A DNA stretch of 50,186 bases from CAZMGD01 sp964565705. GTDB lineage: Bacteria; Actinomycetota; Acidimicrobiia; Acidimicrobiales; Ilumatobacteraceae. Positions 24,613 through 31,673 of the stretch are shown in pieces. Position numbers and translations under genes: made by a program. The notes under the pieces were generated by a model, which made no database searches, was not told the DNA's origin, and saw only the letters and a list, made by a program, of their open reading frames with translations. How positions within the stretch are numbered: the stretch's first letter is position 1; every line of letters starts with the position of its first letter. The stretch spans positions 1-50,186 of the forward strand of contig CAZMGD010000020.1 in the NCBI GenBank assembly GCA_964565705.1. The letters run 5' to 3'.

Positions 24613-25482
24613 TCAGGTCAGGGCGGGGGCCAGTGCTCGGGCCTCGGCGAGGGCGAGGGGGTCGCCGTCGGTGAGGATCTGGAGGCAGACGTGGTCGGCC
24701 CCGGCGTCGCGGTGCTGCTGCACCCGCGCCGCGATCGTGTCCTCGTCGCCCCAGGCGACGAGCGCGTCCACGAGCCGGTCACTACCGCCGTTCCGGAGGT
24801 CGTCCTCCGTGAAGCCGAGCCGCATCCAGTTGTTCGTATAGTTGGCCAGCAGCAGGTAGTGCTGGAGGTGCGTGCGCGCCAGGGCCCGTGCCGCGTCGGC
24901 GTCGGTGGTCAGCGCCACCGCCTGCTCCGGCGCGAGCAGCGGACCGACACCGAGCGCCTGCCGGGCAGTCGCCGTGTGCTCGGGTGTGATCAGGTACGGG
25001 TGGGCGCCGGCTGCACGGGTGCGGGCGAGCTCCAACATCTTCGGGCCGAGGGCGGCGAGCACCCGATCGCTGTCGGGCAGGCGGGGAACCTGGGCGTCGA
25101 GTTCGTCGAGGTACCGACGGGTCGCAGCGAGCGGGCGCTGATACGTGCCGGCCTCCTTCACACCGTCGATCAGCAGCTGATGGCTGACACCGATGCCCAC
25201 CAGGAAGCGCCGACCGAACTCCTCGGTCAGCGCGGCATGGTGCTGCGCCGTCTCCTCCGCGGTGTGCATCCACAGGTTGAGGATGCCGGTGGCGATGACC
25301 GCTGTCCGCGTGGAGCGCAACAGGTGCTCCACCGCGGTGAACACGTCGCCGCCGATGTCGGGGATCCACAGCACGCCGTAGCCGAGCGACTCGAGCTCGC
25401 CGGCCGCCTCGGCGACCGCGCCAGGGTCGGCGTGGCGGAGCATGTGGTTCCAGATGCCGGTGCCGGCGAGGGGAAAGGTCAT
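24613..25482 (-). CDS. LLM-class F420-dependent oxidoreductase
   Basis: A 289-residue TIM-barrel flavin/F420 oxidoreductase of the luciferase-like superfamily, closest by pattern to the actinobacterial TIGR03620 group. Landmarks are GIWNHMLRHADPGAVAEAAG, LESLGYGVLWIPDIGGDVFT, VIATGILNLWMHTAEETAQH, RFLVGIGVSHQLLIDGVK and the C-terminal VCLQILTDGDPLALAEA. Family members bind reduced F420 and act on alcohols, ketones or ring systems; the substrate is unknown. The start follows a GCGGGG ribosome site. It lies 27 bases downstream of the GPGG peptide gene on the same strand, so both may be cotranscribed. Confidence 0.88.
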   Translation of the reverse strand: MTFPLAGTGIWNHMLRHADPGAVAEAAGELESLGYGVLWIPDIGGDVFTAVEHLLRSTRTAVIATGILNLWMHTAEETAQHHAALTEEFGRRFLVGIGVSHQLLIDGVKEAGTYQRPLAATRRYLDELDAQVPRLPDSDRVLAALGPKMLELARTRAAGAHPYLITPEHTATARQALGVGPLLAPEQAVALTTDADAARALARTHLQHYLLLANYTNNWMRLGFTEDDLRNGGSDRLVDALVAWGDEDTIAARVQQHRDAGADHVCLQILTDGDPLALAEARALAPALT

Positions 25483-25509
25483 CCCCGCAGCCTGGCCCGG
25501 CCGGTCGTG

Positions 25510-25653
25510 CTACGTGAAGATGGACACCCCGCCCGGGCCGACGGCGAAGCCCACGATGATCAGCACGATCCCCCACAGATACTGCTTGCGGGTGAGGGCG
25601 ACGATCCCCGAGATCACGAGAATCACCGCCAGGATCCACAGTACGAATGCCAC
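25510..25653 (-). CDS. GPGG-motif small membrane protein
   Basis: A 47-residue peptide starting at GTG 25653 and ending in TAG at 25510-25512. It has a first hydrophobic segment (VAFVLWILAVILVISGIVAL), a short basic turn (TRKQ), a second hydrophobic segment (YLWGIVLIIVGFAV) and the terminal G-P-G-G-V-S-I-F. This matches the actinobacterial GPGG-motif small membrane protein family. A strong ribosome-binding site (AAGGAGG) lies seven bases before the GTG, which makes it convincing despite its size. Function unknown; two-helix hairpins of this kind often modulate membrane complexes. Confidence 0.85.
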   Translation of the reverse strand: MAFVLWILAVILVISGIVALTRKQYLWGIVLIIVGFAVGPGGVSIFT

Positions 25654-25804
25654 GCTGGCACCTCCTTGACGGTCCCCAGTACCCCCATCGCCGGGATCTC
25701 AGTCGCCGCGTCGGCGAATTCACAGGAAGCTCCCAGCCAACGCGCATTGCGGTCGGGACGGGTTGGGCGCATGATCGATACCGGTTGAGAGGAGGCCATC
25801 CCCC

Positions 25805-25987
25805 ATGGACGTAGGGCCCACCGAACTGATCCTGATCGCCGTCGTGCTCCTCGTGCTGTTCGGCGGCAAGAAGCTGCCCGAGCTGGCCCGCGGCCTGGGC
25901 CAGGCCCAGCGCGAGTTCCGCAACGGCATGCGCGACGAACCCGTGCCGGAGGCCGCCGAGGCACCCGCGGGCGATAACCAGAGCTGA
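25805..25987 (+). CDS. tatA: Sec-independent translocase subunit TatA/TatE
   Basis: A 60-residue twin-arginine translocase component that oligomerises to form the passage for folded proteins. It has an N-terminal membrane helix (TELILIAVVLLVLFGG), the conserved hinge F-G-G-K-K-L-P-E-L-A-R, an amphipathic helix (GLGQAQREFRNGMRDE) and a short acidic tail. The short tail and F-G-x-K-K-L-P motif indicate TatA/E rather than TatB. An AGGAGG site lies about nine bases before the ATG. TatC is not in this window. It is divergent from the GPGG gene. Confidence 0.93.
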   Translation: MDVGPTELILIAVVLLVLFGGKKLPELARGLGQAQREFRNGMRDEPVPEAAEAPAGDNQS

Positions 25988-26010
25988 TCGGCTCGTTCCG
26001 ATCAATCAAC

Positions 26011-26039
26011 TTCCAAGAACGCAAAGTCGCCTCTATGGT
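26011..26039 (+). promoter_or_regulatory. Candidate ahpC promoter
   Basis: TTCCAA (26011-26016) and TATGGT (26034-26039) are separated by 17 bases. An untranslated leader of about 30 bases then carries GAGAGG before the ahpC ATG. Any OxyR or similar operator is not recognisable by eye. Confidence 0.4.
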
Positions 26040-26078
26040 GCTGGGTAGCCCCCAACAACCGAGAGGTGCGAAGCCCCC

Positions 26079-26642
26079 ATGTCGCTCGTCAACACCGAAG
26101 TCAAGCCGTTCAGCGCGACCGCGTTCCACAACGGCGAGTTCACCACCGTCACCGACGCCGACCTCAAAGGCAAGTGGTCGGTCGTGTTCTTCTACCCCGC
26201 CGACTTCACGTTCGTCTGCCCGACCGAGCTCGGCGACCTCGCCGAGAACTACGCCACGTTCCAGGACCTCGGCGTCGAGGTCTACTCCGTGTCGACGGAC
26301 ACCCACTTCACGCACAAGGCGTGGCACGACACGTCGGACACGATCGGCAAGATCCAGTACCCCATGATCGGCGACCCCAACGGCGTCGTCACCAACAACT
26401 TCGGCGTGATGCGCGAGGGCCAGGGCCTGGCCGACCGCGGCACCTTTCTGGTCGACCCCGACGGCGTGATCCAGTTCACCGAGGTCACCGCCGAGGGCAT
26501 CGGCCGCAACGCGGTCGAGCTGCTCCGCAAGGTCAAGGCTGCGCAGTACGTCCGGTCGCACCCGGGCGAGGTCTGCCCCGCCAAGTGGGAAGAGGGCGAC
26601 GACACCCTCGCTCCCTCCCTGGACCTCGTCGGCAAGATCTGA
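26079..26642 (+). CDS. ahpC: Alkyl hydroperoxide reductase, peroxiredoxin subunit
   Basis: A typical two-cysteine peroxiredoxin of 187 residues that reduces hydrogen peroxide, organic peroxides and peroxynitrite. The peroxidatic Cys47 is in DFTFVCPTELGD and the resolving Cys166 in HPGEVCPAKW. Thr and Arg of the active site are also present (Thr in FVCPTE context, GVMREGQGLADRGTFLVDP). It is followed 94 bases later by ahpF, its flavoprotein reductase, with a strong hairpin between them. Length and motifs match E. coli-type AhpC1. Confidence 0.97.
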   Translation: MSLVNTEVKPFSATAFHNGEFTTVTDADLKGKWSVVFFYPADFTFVCPTELGDLAENYATFQDLGVEVYSVSTDTHFTHKAWHDTSDTIGKIQYPMIGDPNGVVTNNFGVMREGQGLADRGTFLVDPDGVIQFTEVTAEGIGRNAVELLRKVKAAQYVRSHPGEVCPAKWEEGDDTLAPSLDLVGKI

Positions 26643-26660
26643 CCCGACCGTCCCGCTCGT

Positions 26661-26708
26661 TTCTCGGTCGGTTTCTGGTCGCCTGAGCGACCAGAAACCG
26701 ACCGAGAA
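26661..26708 (+). terminator. Perfect 22-bp hairpin between ahpC and ahpF
   Basis: Arms 26661-26682 and 26687-26708 are exactly complementary with a CTGA loop. There is no T-run after it, as is common for actinobacterial terminators. Its position inside the gene pair suggests partial termination or mRNA stabilisation, giving more AhpC than AhpF. Confidence 0.75.
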
Positions 26709-26736
26709 CCATGGATCTCCGAGAGAAAGCCCCCTC

Positions 26737-28320
26737 ATGCTCGACGCCAACTTGACCGCGCAACTGAAGACCTATCTCGTGAACGTCACGCAGCCGATCG
26801 AGCTGGTGGCGTCGCTGGACGACGGCAAGAAGTCGTCCGACCTCCTCGACCTCCTCCACGAGATCGCCGCCCTCTCCGACCAGATCACCGTGCGCCGCAC
26901 CGACGACGATGTTCGCCGGCCGTCGTTCACGATCAACCGCGTCGGCACCGACGTCGGCGTCCGCTTCGCTGGGATCCCGATGGGCCACGAGTTCACGTCG
27001 CTCGTGCTCGCCCTGCTGCAGGTGGGCGGCCACCCGTCGAAGGCGACGCAGGAAGTGATCGAGCAGGTGCAGGGCCTCGACGTCGACCTCGAGTTCGAGA
27101 CCTACTTCTCCCTCACCTGCCAGAACTGCCCCGACGTCGTGCAGGCGCTGAACCTGTTGAGCGTGCTCAACCCGCGGATCAAGCACACCGCGATCGACGG
27201 CGCGCTGTTCCAGGCCGAGGTGGACGCCCGCCAGGTGATGGCCGTGCCGACCGTGTTCGTCAACGGCGAGCTGTTCGACTCCGGGCGGATGAGCCTGGAG
27301 CAGATCGTCGCCAAGCTCGACGACGGCAGCGGCGAGCGGGAGGCGGCCAAGATCGACGCCAAGGATCCGTTCGACGTGCTCGTCGTCGGCGGCGGCCCGG
27401 CCGGCGCGACCGCCGCCGTGTACGCGGCCCGCAAGGGCATCCGCACCGGTGTCGTCGCCGAGCGCTTCGGCGGCCAGGTGCTCGACACGATGGGCATCGA
27501 GAACTTCATCTCCGTGCCGTACACCGAGGGACCGAAGCTGGCGACCGCTCTGGAGCAGCACGTCCGTGAGTACGACGTCGACATCATGAACCTCCAGCGC
27601 GGCATCGCACTCGGGATCGACGACGAGGGCATGGTCCGCATCGAGCTCGCCAGCGGCGCTGCGCTGCGATCGCGCACGGTCGTGCTCGCCACCGGCGCCC
27701 GCTGGCGGCAGATGGGTGTGCCCGGCGAGGAGCAGTACCGCAACAAGGGTGTCACCTACTGCCCCCACTGCGACGGGCCGCTGTTCAAGGGCAAGCGCGT
27801 CGCGGTCATCGGCGGCGGCAACTCCGGCATCGAGGCCGCGATCGACCTCGCCGGCGTCGTCGCCCACGTCACCGTGCTGGAGTTCGACGGCGTCCTGCGT
27901 GCCGACGACGTGCTGCAGCGCAAGGTGCGCAGCCTTCCCAACGTCGACGTGATCGTCAGCGCCCAGACCACCGAGGCATACGGCGACGGCAAGAAGCTGA
28001 CCGGCCTGCGCTACACGGACCGCACCACCGGTGACGAGCACCAGCTGGCGATCGAGGGCATCTTCGTCCAGATCGGCTTGCTGCCGAACACCGACTGGCT
28101 GCGCGGCAGCGTCGAGCTGTCGCCCCGCGGGGAGATCGTCATCGACGACCGCGGCCAGACCTCGGTGCCCGGCGTGCTCGCCGCCGGCGACTGCACGACC
28201 GTGCCGTACAAGCAGATCGTCATCGCGATGGGTGCGGGGTCGACCGCGGCGCTCAGCGCGTTCGACCACCTGATCCGAACCACCGCGCCGCTCGACGACG
28301 CCGAGCTGGCCACCGTCTGA
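26737..28320 (+). CDS. ahpF: Alkyl hydroperoxide reductase subunit F
   Basis: A 527-residue flavoprotein that passes electrons from NAD(P)H to AhpC. The N-terminal double-thioredoxin domain has C128-x-x-C131 (LTCQNCPDVV). The FAD domain follows with VLVVGGGPAGATAAVYAARK, then the thioredoxin-reductase-like redox pair C342-P-H-C345 (GVTYCPHCDGP), the NAD(P)H-binding VAVIGGGNSGIEAAIDLAG and the closing VLAAGDCTTVPYKQIVIAMG. All redox centres are intact and the length is standard. An ATG at 26737 follows a purine-rich GAGAGAAAG. Downstream repeats (28331-28440) may terminate its transcript. Confidence 0.96.
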   Translation: MLDANLTAQLKTYLVNVTQPIELVASLDDGKKSSDLLDLLHEIAALSDQITVRRTDDDVRRPSFTINRVGTDVGVRFAGIPMGHEFTSLVLALLQVGGHPSKATQEVIEQVQGLDVDLEFETYFSLTCQNCPDVVQALNLLSVLNPRIKHTAIDGALFQAEVDARQVMAVPTVFVNGELFDSGRMSLEQIVAKLDDGSGEREAAKIDAKDPFDVLVVGGGPAGATAAVYAARKGIRTGVVAERFGGQVLDTMGIENFISVPYTEGPKLATALEQHVREYDVDIMNLQRGIALGIDDEGMVRIELASGAALRSRTVVLATGARWRQMGVPGEEQYRNKGVTYCPHCDGPLFKGKRVAVIGGGNSGIEAAIDLAGVVAHVTVLEFDGVLRADDVLQRKVRSLPNVDVIVSAQTTEAYGDGKKLTGLRYTDRTTGDEHQLAIEGIFVQIGLLPNTDWLRGSVELSPRGEIVIDDRGQTSVPGVLAAGDCTTVPYKQIVIAMGAGSTAALSAFDHLIRTTAPLDDAELATV

Positions 28321-28330
28321 GGTGTCCGCG

Positions 28331-28440
28331 TCCGAAAGAAGATGCGCCTCTGACAGATCCGTGTGGCCTGTGAGCCAGGAAGCCGGTGGCACCGTTCTTT
28401 CGGAGCGGCCCGTTCTTTCGGAGCGGCCCGTTCTTTCGGA
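28331..28440 (+). repeat. 18-bp direct repeats with an inverted partner after ahpF
   Basis: Two exact 18-bp copies (28393-28410, 28411-28428) and a 12-bp partial copy (28429-28440) all contain TTCTTTCGGA. The reverse complement TCCGAAAGAA occurs once at 28331-28340, ten bases after the ahpF stop, and could pair with any of the three. It may be a duplicated terminator arm. No gene is seen in 28321-28507. Confidence 0.75.
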
Positions 28441-28494
28441 CGACCGTCGCCGATCGTAGGGCGCTCCGTGTCCTCGGCCGCGCGGCCCGAGCCG

Positions 28495-28500
28495 TAGGGT
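28495..28500 (+). promoter_or_regulatory. -10 element of the PPOX-family gene
   Basis: TAGGGT, seven bases before the ATG at 28508; suggests a leaderless transcript. Confidence 0.35.
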
Positions 28501-28507
28501 CCGGCGC

Positions 28508-29017
28508 ATGGGCACGAACCAGCGCGCACAGATCACGATGTCGGACGAGGAGATCGCCTCCTTCCTCGATCGCAGCCGCACGGCGACGATGGCCACGAAC
28601 GGGCCCGGTGGGGTGCCCCACCTGATCGCCATGTGGTACGGAGTGATCGACGGCAAGGTGTACTTCGAGACCAAGGCCAAGTCGCAGAAGGCGACCAATC
28701 TCCGTCGTGACCCGAACATCGCGGTGATGATCGAGGCCGGCACGACCTACGACCAGCTGCGCGGCATCTCGATCGAGGGTACGGCGGCCCTGCTCGAGGA
28801 CACCGAGGATCCTGAGTACTGGGCGGCAGCGGTCAGCGTCTTCGAGCGCTACAACGGGCCCTACTCGGAGGAGACCAAGCCGTTCGTCGAGATCATGATG
28901 AACAAGCGGATCGTGGTCAGGGTCGACCCGCGGCGGGTGCGCTCGTGGGATCACCGCAAGCTGGGCAGCCCGCCGATGCCCTTCGCCGGCACGACCGCCC
29001 AGTACCAGGAGCCGTGA
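28508..29017 (+). CDS. PPOX-class F420/flavin-binding protein
   Basis: A 169-residue split beta-barrel protein of the pyridoxamine 5'-phosphate oxidase-like superfamily (F420-dependent TIGR03618-like group). Key parts are EEIASFLDRSRTATMATNGP, VPHLIAMWYGVIDGKVYFET, a cofactor-phosphate region KAKSQKATNLRRDPN, then IAVMIEAGTTYDQLRGISIE and the tail RIVVRVDPRRVRSWDHRKLG. Relatives reduce or oxidise unsaturated or aflatoxin-like substrates with F420. Its stop is followed after one base by the GTG of the amidohydrolase gene, so the two are probably one operon. Confidence 0.85.
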   Translation: MGTNQRAQITMSDEEIASFLDRSRTATMATNGPGGVPHLIAMWYGVIDGKVYFETKAKSQKATNLRRDPNIAVMIEAGTTYDQLRGISIEGTAALLEDTEDPEYWAAAVSVFERYNGPYSEETKPFVEIMMNKRIVVRVDPRRVRSWDHRKLGSPPMPFAGTTAQYQEP

Positions 29018-29018
29018 C

Positions 29019-30710
29019 GTGGCCGGCGATCTGATCATCCGCGGCGGAGAGGTCGTCGACGGCACGGGTGCCGAGGCCCTGCGGGCCGACGTCCGGGTGC
29101 GCGGCGGGCGCATCGTGGAGGTCGCGCCCGGCCTCCGGCCCGACGGCGAGGAGGAGATCGACGCGTCCGGGGCGGTGGTCACCCCGGGCTTCATCGACAC
29201 CCACGCCCACACCGATCCACAGGTGTTCTGGGATCCCTCGCTCGACCCCGAGCCGTTGCACGGCGTGACGACGATGCTCGTCGGCAACTGCAGCCTGTCG
29301 CTGTTCCCGGTGAACGACTCGACGCGCAACGACGTGTCCGACCTGTTCGCCTACATCGAGGACGTGCCCCGCCACCTGTTCGACGACAGCGTGCCGTGGA
29401 CGTGGAGTGACTACGCGGGCTACCGCGACGCCGTCGACGCGAGCGGCGTCGGCACCAACATCGCCGCCTTGATGGGCCACAGCCCGCTGCGGCTGGCCGT
29501 GATGGGGCAGTCTGCCTGGACCGACGACGCCACGCCAGAGCAGATCGCGCAGATGGCGGCGCTGCTCGGCGAGGCGATGGGCCAGGGTGCCTGGGGGCTC
29601 TCGACCTCGTTCCTCGACGTCGACCAGCACGGCCGCCCGGTGCCGTCGCGGGCCGCCACCAACGAGGAGTTCGAGGCCCTGTTCGATGCGATCGCTGCCA
29701 GCGGGCACGGTCTCGTCGAGATGGTTCCAGGGCTGCTGCAAGGCGAACCGCAGGTGCGTTTGACCGAGCTGTCGCTGCGCGCCGGCGAGCGCGGCCTGCC
29801 GCTGACGTGGACCGGGTTCACGTACTCGGACAGCAACCCCGCGGCGACTCAGGCGTGGATCGACCTCGCCGGCGAGCTGGCGTCGAAGGGCGCCCGGATG
29901 TACCCGCAGCTGTCGCCGCGCACCGTCGACTTCCGTCTCAACTGGGACTCGTCGATGATGTTCATGTCGATGCCGGAGGGCTGGCACCGGGTGATCGCCG
30001 CGCGGGGCGACGGCAAGCGGGCACTGCTCGCGGATCCGTCGTGGCGCGCAGCGGCCCGCGACGAGTGGGATCGCACCGAGCGAGCCCTGTTCCCCCACCG
30101 CCGGCCCGAGACCGTGCGCTTCGTCGAGGTCGTCGGCGTCGAGAACCAGCCGTGGCTCGGCCGGACCCTCGCCGACCTGATCGCCGAGCGGGGTGGCCAT
30201 CCGTCCGACGTGCTCGCCGACTTCGTGCTCGCCAACGAGTGCCGGCCGGGCATCGTCGCCGTCGGTGTCGCCAACGCCGATGTGGACGGCGTCGCTCGCA
30301 CCCTCGCCGATCCGGCGGTGCTGGTCAGCTCCTCCGACGCCGGGGCCCACGCCCAGATGTTGTGCGCGTCCGGCGACAGCACGCTGCTGTTCACCCGCCA
30401 TGTGCGCGAGCGCGGGGACATGACGCTCGAGCAGGCGGTCCACGAGCTGACCGGGCGCCAGGCCGACGTGTTCGGGTTCACCGGGCGGGGCGTGGTCGCC
30501 CCGGGGGCCGTTGCCGACCTCGCCGTGTTCGCGCTCGATGAGTTGCACTACGACGCCGACGTGTTCGTGCACGACCTGCCCGGCGGCGGCGCTCGACTGC
30601 GCCGCGGCGAGGGCGGCTACCGGGCCACCGTGCTCGACGGCGTGCCCGTGCAGCTCGGTGGCGAGCTGACCGGCGCGCTGCCGGGCCGGGTGCTCAGCTC
30701 CGCCGGCTGA
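29019..30710 (+). CDS. D-aminoacylase-like amidohydrolase
   Basis: A 563-residue amidohydrolase-superfamily protein of the N-acyl-D-amino-acid deacylase type. The N-terminal composite sandwich (LIIRGGEVVDGTGAEALRAD) precedes the metal motif H-x-H in GFIDTHAHTD, then VTTMLVGNCSLSLFPV, a conserved GLSTSFLDVDQHGRPVPSR, the catalytic-Asp strand VLVSSSDAGAHAQM and the closing sandwich strand (GVVAPGAVADLAVFALDEL). Substrate may be an N-acyl amino acid or a cyclic amide; this cannot be decided here. GTG 29019 begins one base after the upstream stop. Confidence 0.87.
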   Translation: MAGDLIIRGGEVVDGTGAEALRADVRVRGGRIVEVAPGLRPDGEEEIDASGAVVTPGFIDTHAHTDPQVFWDPSLDPEPLHGVTTMLVGNCSLSLFPVNDSTRNDVSDLFAYIEDVPRHLFDDSVPWTWSDYAGYRDAVDASGVGTNIAALMGHSPLRLAVMGQSAWTDDATPEQIAQMAALLGEAMGQGAWGLSTSFLDVDQHGRPVPSRAATNEEFEALFDAIAASGHGLVEMVPGLLQGEPQVRLTELSLRAGERGLPLTWTGFTYSDSNPAATQAWIDLAGELASKGARMYPQLSPRTVDFRLNWDSSMMFMSMPEGWHRVIAARGDGKRALLADPSWRAAARDEWDRTERALFPHRRPETVRFVEVVGVENQPWLGRTLADLIAERGGHPSDVLADFVLANECRPGIVAVGVANADVDGVARTLADPAVLVSSSDAGAHAQMLCASGDSTLLFTRHVRERGDMTLEQAVHELTGRQADVFGFTGRGVVAPGAVADLAVFALDELHYDADVFVHDLPGGGARLRRGEGGYRATVLDGVPVQLGGELTGALPGRVLSSAG

Positions 30711-30728
30711 CGGTTGACCGTCCGCCGA

Positions 30729-30767
30729 TCCGGGAAGGGTTGACGATCAACCCTGATTCCCGGAGGA
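30729..30767 (+). promoter_or_regulatory. Hairpin overlapping the ribosome site of the zinc-ribbon gene
   Basis: The leader folds as TCCGGGA-AGGGTTGA (30729-30743), loop CGA, then TCAACCCT (30747-30754), a three-base bulge, and TCCCGGA (30758-30764). The last arm covers part of the Shine-Dalgarno GGAGG (30762-30766), seven bases before the ATG at 30774. It could gate translation or terminate the upstream transcript. Confidence 0.55.
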
Positions 30768-30773
30768 ACCGGC

Positions 30774-31172
30774 ATGCCGAACGAGTCCACCATCGACCCC
30801 GGCCACGAGGGCACCACGCTCACCGAGGTGCTCGACGCCTACCAGGAGGCCGGCTTCGCAACGGCGTTCACCGTCACCAGCGACGCCATGCTGGAGTGCA
30901 ACAGCTGTCACCAGGTGGCCTGGCCGAGCGACGTGGCGATGAGCTCGCTGCGGCGCCTCGAAGGGGCCTCGGATCCGGACGACATGATGGCCGTCGTGGC
31001 CATCACCTGCCCACACTGCAGCGCACAGGGCACCACCACGCTCGGCTTCGGACCCGCCGCCAGCCCGCAGGACAGCGACGTGATGGCGGGCCTGCGCGAT
31101 CACCGTGACGACGGCGAGCTGCCCGGCAACTCGGCGCCTGGAGAGACGACCGGCGACGACCCGTCACACTGA
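30774..31172 (+). CDS. Small zinc-ribbon-like protein, conserved hypothetical
   Basis: A 132-residue acidic protein. Two C-x-x-C knuckles, CNSCHQVAWPS (near residue 42) and ITCPHCSAQG (near 79), probably bind one zinc. Between them lies RRLEGASDPDDMMAVVA, and after them LGFGPAASPQDSDVM. I know similar unnamed proteins from actinobacteria but no proven function. The N-terminal T-L-T-E-V-L-D-A-Y-Q-E-A-G-F helix is also conserved in those. Its tail (residues 108-132) is disordered-looking. The start is set by GGAGG at seven bases, within a hairpin. Confidence 0.75.
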   Translation: MPNESTIDPGHEGTTLTEVLDAYQEAGFATAFTVTSDAMLECNSCHQVAWPSDVAMSSLRRLEGASDPDDMMAVVAITCPHCSAQGTTTLGFGPAASPQDSDVMAGLRDHRDDGELPGNSAPGETTGDDPSH

Positions 31173-31244
31173 GTGTTTGGCGTCGCGGGCAGTCGGGTAT
31201 TCAGCACCGGCTCTTTGTCCGTACCTCGACCCCGTGGAGCCCAC

Positions 31245-31673
31245 GTGACCGGCTTCGCTGGACCTGCCGACAACCAAGACTTCCCGGAGACGCCGCACGG
31301 TGCCGAGCCGATCACGTTCGAGTTCGACGCGGGCTCGCTGTCGGCGACCAGGCGTCGGCTCGCTGCCACCGTGGCCCCGACAGGCCCGTCCGCACGGACC
31401 GACGACTTCCTCATCGCGATCAGCGAAGCGATGACCAACAGCGTCCTCCACGGCGGTGGCAGCGGCATCGTGCGCCTCTGGCTGCAGAGCGGGGAGATCA
31501 CCGCCGAGGTGGAGGATCGCGGCCGGATCGTCGATCCCCTCGCTGGACGGCGGCCGCCGACGCCCACTCAGCGAGGTGGCCGAGGGCTCTGGATCATCAA
31601 CCAGATCTGCGATGCGTTCGATGTCCGTCTGCTGCCCGACGGCCAGATCGTCCGCTTCACGGTCCGGACGTGA
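31245..31673 (+). CDS. RsbW/anti-sigma-like ATPase-domain kinase
   Basis: A 142-residue HATPase_c_2 protein like RsbW or SpoIIAB, serine kinases that bind sigma factors or STAS proteins. The GHKL boxes are N (AISEAMTNSVLHGGG), G1 (VEDRGRIVDP) and G2 (GGRGLWIINQICDAF). The start is GTG 31245 after GGAG (31236-31239); an upstream GTG at 31173 would add 24 poorly conserved residues. The stop overlaps the GTG of the receiver-phosphatase gene, so they are made together. The target sigma or STAS protein is not in this window. Confidence 0.82.
   Translation: MTGFAGPADNQDFPETPHGAEPITFEFDAGSLSATRRRLAATVAPTGPSARTDDFLIAISEAMTNSVLHGGGSGIVRLWLQSGEITAEVEDRGRIVDPLAGRRPPTPTQRGGRGLWIINQICDAFDVRLLPDGQIVRFTVRT

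Noticed and set aside
28393..28440. CRISPR-like spaced repeats
   Set aside because: The units are only 18 bp, adjacent, without spacers, and just under three copies; no cas genes are present.
30711..30773. Known riboswitch before the zinc-ribbon gene
   Set aside because: A simple interrupted hairpin without any recognisable riboswitch core sequence; reported only as a local structure.
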